DNA of 6,882 bases, taken from the NCBI GenBank assembly GCA_018652925.1, contig JABIBH010000165.1:1-6882 (forward strand), read 5' to 3'. This document shows positions 1 to 5,142 of the stretch, piece after piece. A program made the translations under genes and the position numbers. Under the pieces are notes generated by a model. The model saw only the letters and a program-made list of their open reading frames with translations, searched no databases and was not told the DNA's origin. The number at the start of each line of letters is the position of its first letter. The stretch's first letter is position 1. This DNA comes from a bacterium (GTDB lineage: Bacteria > Krumholzibacteriota > Krumholzibacteriia > LZORAL124-64-63).

Positions 1-1
1 A

Positions 2-541
2 TCGGTTTCCAGGCCACCTTCTGTTTACCGGGGCAACCCATTCCAGATTGAAGTGGGACTTGCTTACGGTGGTGATATTCCTGCTGACAAACTTGCACAG
101 GTTTTACGATTTGCGAATCGTGTGCCGCTGCTCTACCAGGCTTCAGCTTGTGCAGTACACAAGTCTGTTTTGAGCAACAACTGGCGCAGTTATGGAATGC
201 AACAAAGTCGTGGCGCACTGCCAACAGGGCCATTGATTATTTTTGTTCACATGTCATCGGTATGGGTTCCATTTACTTCTGAAAGTAAAGAAGCTGTTGC
301 CCATTACCCGGAGATTATCAAAGAGATTAAGCTTGCTTTGCAGGAAGCCGGTAGGCATTTGCAACGCTACATCCGCAGACGCGTTCGCGAAAAAGATGAA
401 TTGAAAAAACAGAGCTATATCCAGAAGTACATTCCACACATCGGAATTGCTTTGCAGGAAATTCTGGCTCTGGATGAAAGTGAAAAAGAAGAAATAATTG
501 CAACTCTGACCAATACCCTGGAGCGAAGCAGAAAGTTGTAG
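2..541 (+). CDS. top6B: DNA topoisomerase VI subunit B, C-terminal part (5' end outside window)
   Basis: This is the ATPase (GHKL) subunit of the type IIB topoisomerase Topo VI. In the A2B2 enzyme, ATP-driven B-subunit dimerisation controls passage of one duplex through a break made by subunit A. The frame is open from base 2, and the bases before the GTG at 53 encode RPPSVYRGNPFQIEVG, which continues the family's transducer domain. The GTG is therefore internal and the gene is cut by the window edge. Visible family motifs are RFANRVPLLY, a W-x-x-YG block, PTGPLIIFVH and VPFTSESKEAVA. By position the lysine of SESKEA is probably the transducer switch lysine that senses ATP, but I am not certain of that assignment. 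A helical, charged C-terminus (ESEKEEIIATL) follows, with no extra C-terminal domain. The ATP-binding N-terminus is not visible. The next gene begins 2 nt after the TAG stop. Confidence 0.93.
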   Translation, partial: SVSRPPSVYRGNPFQIEVGLAYGGDIPADKLAQVLRFANRVPLLYQASACAVHKSVLSNNWRSYGMQQSRGALPTGPLIIFVHMSSVWVPFTSESKEAVAHYPEIIKEIKLALQEAGRHLQRYIRRRVREKDELKKQSYIQKYIPHIGIALQEILALDESEKEEIIATLTNTLERSRKL

Positions 542-543
542 CT

Positions 544-2037
544 ATGTCAGATTTTGAAAAGTATCTGGAAAAAATCAACGCTGTTCATGGCCTGATCTCA
601 GCACTTGGACTGTTAAACTGGGATCAGGAAACCATGATGCCCAGTAAAGCTGTCCTCTGCAGATCGCGTTGCAACGCTGTGCTTTCCGGACTTGTTCACG
701 AAATAATGACCAGCCCTGATTTTGGTGAATTACTTGAAAGATTATCTGATCAGGAATTGAGCTTTGACCAGACTGTTGCTGTTCGAGAAACAAAAAGAGA
801 TCGCGATAGAGCAGTAAAAGTTCCTCGCAAACTGGTAGAAGAGTTGGCAATGGCCACAACCGCTGCAAATCAAACGTGGGTTCAAGCAAGACGGGAAAAT
901 AACTGGTCGCTATTTGCTCCTGACTTGCAAAAAATTGTAGAGTTGAGAAAACAACAGGCTGAAGCAATTGGTTATGATGAAGAACCGTATGATGCCCTGC
1001 TTACAGAATATGAACCTGGTGAATCAACCTCTAACCTTGTTGAACAATTTAGTAGTCTGAGAGATAAACTTGTTCCTTTGCTGGACAAAATCAGAGCAAA
1101 AGGTTCTGTAGATTATGATAAACTTTTACAGGGAAACTTTGAGCCGGCATTACAACAAACAATGTGCATTAATTTACTGGAATGTATCGGGTTTGATTTC
1201 TCTGGTGGCAGATTAGATAACTCCGCTCATCCTTTTACTGCTGAAATTGGTTGTAATACTGATGTCCGATTAACCGTAGCTTATCATCGTGACAACCTTG
1301 GTGCTGCACTTTATGCAGCTATCCATGAGGGTGGGCATGGGCTTTATGAACAGGGACTTCCATCGGAATTGATGGGTACTCCTTTAAGCGAATCGGTGAG
1401 TCTGGGTCTTCACGAATCTCAATCCAGGCTTTGGGAAAATATGGTTGGGCGAAGCAAACCTTTTTCAGTTCATTTGCACAAAGAACTTTCAGGTCTCTTC
1501 CCTGCTGAGTTTGAAAACACATCGACAGAAGATTTGTATAGAGCAGTAAATGTTGTAAAACAATCACCAATCAGAATTGAAGCTGATGAAGTGACTTATA
1601 ACCTGCACATCATCCTGCGTATGGAACTTGAACGAGCCCTGATACAGGGCGATATCGATGTTGCTGACTTGCCTGATCAATGGAATGAATCGATGCGAAA
1701 ATACCTTGGGATAACTCCTGCTGACAACAGCCAGGGAGTGCTTCAGGATATACACTGGAGTGCAGGTGCGTTTGGATATTTCCCAACTTACACTTTGGGC
1801 AACCTCTACGCCGCTCAATTCATGAGTGCAGCAGAAAGAGCTCTGCCTGAATTGAACAACCAGATTGAACGCGGTGAATTACTGCCGCTGTTGCACTGGA
1901 TGCGAGAGAACATTCATCAACACGGTCGCAGATATAGTGCTGGCGAATTATGTGAGCGAGCAACTGGAAGCCCGCTTGCAATTGACCCATTTGTTAATTA
2001 CCTGGAATCGAAATACACTGAACTTTACAGCCTGTAG
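544..2037 (+). CDS. M32 family (Taq-type) metallocarboxypeptidase
   Basis: This is a zinc- or cobalt-dependent carboxypeptidase that removes C-terminal residues from peptides, probably in the cytoplasm since no signal peptide is visible. At 497 aa it is full length for M32. All hallmark motifs occur in order: HPF (229-231), DVRLT (240-244), the metal site HEGGH (H261, E262, H265), HESQ with E291 as the probable third ligand (290-293), IRIEADEVTY (343-352), GVLQDIHW (398-405) and GYFPTYTLGNLYAAQ (411-425). The N-terminal helical region contains LNWDQETMMP, also typical. The ATG lies 2 nt after the top6B stop without a convincing Shine-Dalgarno motif, suggesting translational coupling. The gene sits between the two Topo VI subunit genes, an unexpected place for a peptidase. 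No catalytic residue is missing. Family assignment is firm; the natural substrate is unknown. Confidence 0.96.
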   Translation: MSDFEKYLEKINAVHGLISALGLLNWDQETMMPSKAVLCRSRCNAVLSGLVHEIMTSPDFGELLERLSDQELSFDQTVAVRETKRDRDRAVKVPRKLVEELAMATTAANQTWVQARRENNWSLFAPDLQKIVELRKQQAEAIGYDEEPYDALLTEYEPGESTSNLVEQFSSLRDKLVPLLDKIRAKGSVDYDKLLQGNFEPALQQTMCINLLECIGFDFSGGRLDNSAHPFTAEIGCNTDVRLTVAYHRDNLGAALYAAIHEGGHGLYEQGLPSELMGTPLSESVSLGLHESQSRLWENMVGRSKPFSVHLHKELSGLFPAEFENTSTEDLYRAVNVVKQSPIRIEADEVTYNLHIILRMELERALIQGDIDVADLPDQWNESMRKYLGITPADNSQGVLQDIHWSAGAFGYFPTYTLGNLYAAQFMSAAERALPELNNQIERGELLPLLHWMRENIHQHGRRYSAGELCERATGSPLAIDPFVNYLESKYTELYSL

Positions 2038-2039
2038 AG

Positions 2040-2044
2040 AAGGA
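2040..2044 (+). promoter_or_regulatory. Shine-Dalgarno site deciding the GTG start of top6A
   Basis: AAGGA lies 8 nt before the GTG at 2053. The only upstream in-frame codons back to the TAG at 2035 are AGA, AGG, ATA, AAA and ATA, so GTG is the sole normal start at this site. The next in-frame ATG (codon 46) would remove the lysine-rich N-terminus. The motif supports GTG. Confidence 0.7.
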
Positions 2045-2052
2045 TAAAAATA

Positions 2053-3249
2053 GTGTCCGCAAAGAAAAAACCCGAAAAACAACAAGAGCTTAACTTTGCA
2101 CCAAAGAAAAAAGCTGCTGCGGTTAAGAAAACTGTTGGTAAGAAAAAAATAGTTAAACCTGTCAGTGGCTCTGCGTTAATAAGGTTGATGCAAAAAGAAG
2201 CCAGAGTAATCAAGAGTCACATTCTCAAGGGCAGCAAGCCTTCCATGAAATTTCCATTGCGAAGCTTGTCCAATGTGAACTATGACCCAAAAATCGGGTA
2301 CTTCAAACTGAAGGGCAAAAAGAAGGAAAGAGCCTTGACGGTAAATACCGTTAAAACTTTTGCTCAAACTTTGAAGATGATTTCTCTTTCACAGGAACTT
2401 GTTGAAACCGATGACATGGCTACCAAGCGTGAAGCTTACTATGTAAGTAAAAACTGGGGCGATGCTCGTTTCAAAGAACAACCTGAGAGTGATACTGTGA
2501 TGGAAGATGTTGAGGCATTTTTCTCAGTTAATCGCGAACAACTTGGATTTGTACCTGAAGAAAAAGGTGGCGATGTAGCAGGCAAACTTGTTGTTATAGA
2601 TTATGATCGTGACTCTGGTGAAGAGCTACGCATCGATTGCACAAAATTTGGTTCTGGCGCCTACTCAGTTCCAATTTCAGTTGAGCAGCTAAAGTTTGAA
2701 ACCGATGCAGACTTTATTCTTTGCATTGAAACCGCTGGTATGTTCCAGCGACTTGTAAAACACAATTACTGGAAAACTGCGAACTGTGTTTTGGTCTCAC
2801 TTGGTGGTGTTCCAACCAGAGCGTGTCGTCGATTTGTACGTCGACTTTCAGATGACATGAATATCCCGGTACATGTATTTGTCGATGGCGACCCTTACGG
2901 ATTTACAAATATTTACAGAACATTGAAAGTGGGATCAGGTTCTGCAGCTCACCTGAACCAATATTTCTGTGTACCTCAAGCCAACTTCCTTGGGATAACT
3001 CCGCAGGACATTGAAGATTATGAGTTACCTACTCACCCACTGAAAGATGTGGATATAAAACGCGCAAAAGATGCCTTGAAAAATGATCCGTTTATCTTGC
3101 ATCACAAGCCGTGGCAACTGGCGTTGCACAAGATGATTAAAATGGGAGTTCGTGCAGAGCAGCAAGCTCTTGCAAAGCATGGACTGAACTATGTAATTGA
3201 AGAATACCTTCCACGGAAATTATCCGATGTGAAAGCATTTCTACCATAA
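2053..3249 (+). CDS. top6A: DNA topoisomerase VI subunit A (Spo11-like)
   Basis: This is the DNA-cleaving subunit of Topo VI, which makes a double-strand break through a 5'-phosphotyrosine link and is homologous to eukaryotic Spo11. The product is 398 aa. After a lysine-rich N-terminus (about 1-36), the winged-helix (CAP-like) domain carries KREAYYVSKNW, in which Y130 is the likely catalytic tyrosine. The Toprim domain follows: E226 in LCIETAGMFQRL and the DGDPYG motif with D278 and D280 bind Mg2+. The E-to-D spacing of 52 residues matches my recollection of archaeal Topo VI-A (E197 and D249 in the Methanocaldococcus enzyme). Other conserved blocks are GGVPTRACRRF and THPLKDVDIKRAKDAL. Compared with archaeal proteins of about 370 aa, the extra length is mainly the N-terminal tail. 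The partner gene top6B is two genes upstream, with the M32 peptidase gene between. All catalytic residues are intact. Confidence 0.96.
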   Translation: MSAKKKPEKQQELNFAPKKKAAAVKKTVGKKKIVKPVSGSALIRLMQKEARVIKSHILKGSKPSMKFPLRSLSNVNYDPKIGYFKLKGKKKERALTVNTVKTFAQTLKMISLSQELVETDDMATKREAYYVSKNWGDARFKEQPESDTVMEDVEAFFSVNREQLGFVPEEKGGDVAGKLVVIDYDRDSGEELRIDCTKFGSGAYSVPISVEQLKFETDADFILCIETAGMFQRLVKHNYWKTANCVLVSLGGVPTRACRRFVRRLSDDMNIPVHVFVDGDPYGFTNIYRTLKVGSGSAAHLNQYFCVPQANFLGITPQDIEDYELPTHPLKDVDIKRAKDALKNDPFILHHKPWQLALHKMIKMGVRAEQQALAKHGLNYVIEEYLPRKLSDVKAFLP

Positions 3250-3255
3250 ACAGCC

Positions 3256-3259
3256 GGAG
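3256..3259 (+). promoter_or_regulatory. Shine-Dalgarno site of the Nudix gene
   Basis: GGAG lies 6 nt before the ATG at 3266, within the 16-nt gap after top6A. The site supports this start and independent ribosome loading inside the presumed operon. Confidence 0.65.
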
Positions 3260-3265
3260 TAAATA

Positions 3266-3916
3266 ATGCGTTCAATTCTTGTAATAAGTCGAATTAATCT
3301 ATTCCCTGGATTAAGCCCGCAAGGGTTTTTGCCAACTACTGATATTAATCTTGAAGCACTACAACCAGATATGTTTTTTGCTGAACGCGATTTCATGGAA
3401 CAATGCTCACACTTCAAACAGATAATTCCTTATCTGGTTTTGCATCGCGGTAGTGGTGAAGATGCCAGGATTCTATGCTACCAGCGTAAGGTAAAACATA
3501 CTGAGACCAGGCTTGGTGGGCTTTGGTCTGTTGGCTTTGGTGGGCATATTGAACCCATCGACAGAGAAGATCCATTAACTCAAGAACATGGTCTACTACG
3601 CGCATCTGCACTCAGGGAGCTGGTTGAAGAAACCGGTCTGACTGTTGGTGGAACTGCCCTGAAACTATGCGGGTTCATCAACTCGGACAGCAATGATGTA
3701 TCAAGTGTTCACTTTGGTGCAGTCTACACAATTTCTCTCGATGAATTACCTGATAGCGATGATGAGATACTTACCACAGTTTCAGAACAAGCTGAACCTC
3801 ATCAGGCAAAATGGATTACTGTTGCCGACTTAAAGAATATGACCGGTGAAGGTGCTGCACCTGACGGCAGCTCATTTGAGGACTGGTCAAACATTGCCAT
3901 TAACGGGATTTATTAG
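3266..3916 (+). CDS. Nudix hydrolase (MutT-like) with extended Nudix loop
   Basis: This is a predicted cytoplasmic Nudix-fold pyrophosphohydrolase of 216 aa, acting on a nucleoside-diphosphate-linked or other diphosphate compound; the substrate cannot be read from sequence. Residues 117-125 (RELVEETGL) match the second half of the Nudix box perfectly, with E118, E121 and E122 as metal-binding candidates. The first half is represented by GFGGHIEP (90-97). About 10 more residues than in the canonical G-x5-E-x7-REUxEExGU lie between that glycine pair and R117. The N-terminal region FKQIIPYLVLHR followed by LCYQRK and LGGLWSVGFGGH resembles, from memory, the uncharacterised MutT-like group COG4112. 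It is the last gene of the tight Topo VI/M32 cluster, 16 nt after top6A. No terminator is visible behind it. Fold assignment is strong; any role in nucleotide clean-up or repair alongside the topoisomerase is speculation. Confidence 0.88.
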   Translation: MRSILVISRINLFPGLSPQGFLPTTDINLEALQPDMFFAERDFMEQCSHFKQIIPYLVLHRGSGEDARILCYQRKVKHTETRLGGLWSVGFGGHIEPIDREDPLTQEHGLLRASALRELVEETGLTVGGTALKLCGFINSDSNDVSSVHFGAVYTISLDELPDSDDEILTTVSEQAEPHQAKWITVADLKNMTGEGAAPDGSSFEDWSNIAINGIY

Positions 3917-3932
3917 CAGGCTATTGCTTGAA

Positions 3933-3963
3933 TTGACAGTTTCATCTATTACATTCGTATAAT
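3933..3963 (+). promoter_or_regulatory. Sigma-70-type promoter of mdh
   Basis: Perfect consensus hexamers TTGACA (3933-3938) and TATAAT (3958-3963) are separated by 19 bp, two more than the optimum. Transcription would begin near 3970, leaving a leader of about 65 nt before the mdh ATG. The long spacer suggests moderate basal strength or a need for an activator. I see no dyad inside the spacer of the kind MerR-type activators use. Confidence 0.72.
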
Positions 3964-3964
3964 C

Positions 3965-4000
3965 GCAGATGTTTAGTTGCGCATGTTGCGTAACATCTGC
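3965..4000. promoter_or_regulatory. Inverted repeat over the mdh transcription start (candidate operator)
   Basis: GCAGATGTT (3965-3973) and AACATCTGC (3992-4000) form a perfect 9-bp inverted repeat with an 18-nt centre. Inside it are two tandem near-copies of a 9-mer, GTTGCGCAT (3976-3984) and GTTGCGTAA (3985-3993), identical at 7 of 9 positions. The left arm starts 2 nt after the -10 box, so it spans the expected start near 3970 and would be only partly transcribed. A DNA operator is thus more likely than an RNA hairpin. No T-run follows, so it is not an intrinsic terminator. No regulator gene is visible nearby. Confidence 0.5.
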
Positions 4001-4020
4001 AGAACAATTCTGACTCTCTC

Positions 4021-4026
4021 AAGGAG
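4021..4026 (+). promoter_or_regulatory. Shine-Dalgarno site of mdh
   Basis: AAGGAG lies 8 nt before the ATG at 4035. It is the strongest ribosome binding site in the window and fixes the mdh start. Confidence 0.8.
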
Positions 4027-4034
4027 CAACGATC

Positions 4035-5033
4035 ATGGTTAACAAGATCGGACTGGTAGGCGGCGGCCAAATTGGTGGCGTACTACTTTCTGAAATCGTA
4101 TCACGCGGATTAGCTCGCAAAGTTGGACTAGTCGATATCAAACCACCAGCACTGGCAGAAGGAAAATGCCTGGATATTGCTGAAGGTTCTCCAGTTGTCG
4201 GCAGAGACTTCAACTACTCAGCATCAAAAGATTTCAGTGCATTGAAAGGCGCTGATTTTGTTATCAACACAGCTGGAGTTCCTCGTACAAAACGACCAGA
4301 CGGAACAATGCCAACTCGTGAAGAATTGCTGACTATCAACTTGAGCATTACCGATGCAGTTGCTGCAGGAATCAAAAAATACTGTCCAAAAGCAACTGTC
4401 ATTTCAATTGCCAACCCATTGGACGCAATTGTTTACAGACTTTATCAACAACTGGGTATCAAGAAAAACAAACTTCTTGGTATGGCTGGTGTGTTGGACT
4501 CTGCTCGCTATCGCTACTTTGTAGCTCAAGAAGCTGGCGTTTCAGTTGAGAATGTTGAAGCTATGGTCCTTGGTGGCCACGGTGACACCATGGTTCCAAT
4601 CCGCTCTGCTTGCCGAGTTGCAGGTATGAGTGTTGAAGACTTTATCTCTAAAGCAAAATTGAAAAAGATTGAAGCTCGCACTCGTAAAGCTGGTGGCGAA
4701 GTTGTTGGTCTGCTTGGTAGCGGGTCAGCATTTGTCAGCCCTGCATGGTCAGCTCTGGAAATGCTTGAAGCAATCATCTATGACAAGAAGAAAATCATTC
4801 CTGTCTGCACTTTGCTTGAAGGTGAATACGGAGTAAAAGGTTACTTTGTTGGAGTTCCTGCTGTTGTTGGTAAAAACGGCATCGAAAAAATCATCAAAGT
4901 AAAAATGACTGCTGAAGAGAAGAAGTTGTTCAAAAATTCAGTTAAAGCTGTAACAAACACTTGTGCTGAAGTGGACAAACTTTCCAAAATAACAAAGAAA
5001 AAAGCGAAGAAGAAAGTTGCTAAAAAGAAGTAA
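4035..5033 (+). CDS. mdh: Malate dehydrogenase, LDH-type, with extended specificity loop and Lys-rich tail
   Basis: This is an NAD-dependent 2-hydroxyacid dehydrogenase of the LDH/MDH superfamily (332 aa), most likely interconverting malate and oxaloacetate in the cytoplasmic TCA cycle. Visible features are the dinucleotide-binding glycines G9-x-G11-x-x-G14, D34 ending beta-2 (favours NAD over NADP), R84 and R95 flanking the mobile loop, N127 in ANP, D155 and R158 in GVLDSAR, and catalytic H182 in GGHGD. An arginine at the end of the loop (R95) favours malate over lactate specificity. Two features are unusual. The loop between the arginines is five residues longer than the common KPGMS form. 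The C-terminus is a lysine-rich tail (318-332) beyond the normal fold. The gene has its own promoter, RBS and terminator, so it is probably monocistronic. Lactate dehydrogenase is the main alternative, because of the altered loop. Confidence 0.92.
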   Translation: MVNKIGLVGGGQIGGVLLSEIVSRGLARKVGLVDIKPPALAEGKCLDIAEGSPVVGRDFNYSASKDFSALKGADFVINTAGVPRTKRPDGTMPTREELLTINLSITDAVAAGIKKYCPKATVISIANPLDAIVYRLYQQLGIKKNKLLGMAGVLDSARYRYFVAQEAGVSVENVEAMVLGGHGDTMVPIRSACRVAGMSVEDFISKAKLKKIEARTRKAGGEVVGLLGSGSAFVSPAWSALEMLEAIIYDKKKIIPVCTLLEGEYGVKGYFVGVPAVVGKNGIEKIIKVKMTAEEKKLFKNSVKAVTNTCAEVDKLSKITKKKAKKKVAKKK

Positions 5034-5053
5034 CAATTCTTGTTGATAATATC

Positions 5054-5088
5054 GAGCCGCCCTGATTTTCAGGGTGGCTCTTTTTTTT
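5054..5088 (+). terminator. Intrinsic terminator after mdh
   Basis: Arms GAGCCGCCCTGA (5054-5065) and TCAGGGTGGCTC (5069-5080) pair over 12 bp, with one G-U wobble in RNA and a 3-nt loop. Eight T residues follow (5081-5088). It begins 20 nt after the mdh stop and should end that transcript cleanly, separating mdh from the transporter gene. Confidence 0.93.
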
Positions 5089-5093
5089 ATATC

Positions 5094-5121
5094 TTGTCCA
5101 ACCCGTCATATTGACTAAAAT
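5094..5121 (+). promoter_or_regulatory. Possible promoter of the SulP gene
   Basis: TTGTCC (5094-5099) and TAAAAT (5116-5121) lie 16 bp apart, just after the mdh terminator and 21 nt before the SulP ATG. Both are imperfect, and the AT-rich stretch offers other -10 registers such as TATAAA at 5121. Some promoter is expected here because the terminator should block read-through, but the exact site is uncertain. Confidence 0.35.
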
Positions 5122-5142
5122 ATAAATAACAGAAAGACTTGG

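Noticed and set aside
53..541. GTG at 53 as the true start of a small 162-aa protein.
   Set aside because: The bases before it, in the same frame back to the window edge, encode conserved Topo VI-B residues (RPPSVYRGNPF), so this is the tail of a longer gene.
575..967. A 130-codon minus-strand open frame opposite the M32 gene.
   Set aside because: It lies opposite a frame rich in conserved M32 sequence, and its product has no family signature. It is a shadow.
1704..3002. A 15-base identical string (CCTTGGGATAACTCC) at 1704-1718 in the M32 gene and 2988-3002 in top6A.
   Set aside because: In both genes it encodes Leu-Gly-Ile-Thr-Pro within conserved family regions, and the flanks do not match. 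It is coincidental codon choice rather than a mobile or recombination repeat.
3965..4000. Inverted repeat considered as a terminator for the Topo VI operon.
   Set aside because: The 18-nt loop is long, the bases after the right arm are AGAACAATTC with no T-run, and the repeat lies downstream of a consensus promoter.
5032..5044. Small inverted repeat AACAA / TTGTT just at the mdh stop codon.
   Set aside because: Five A/T-rich base pairs around a 3-nt spacer are expected by chance, and a far stronger terminator hairpin follows directly.
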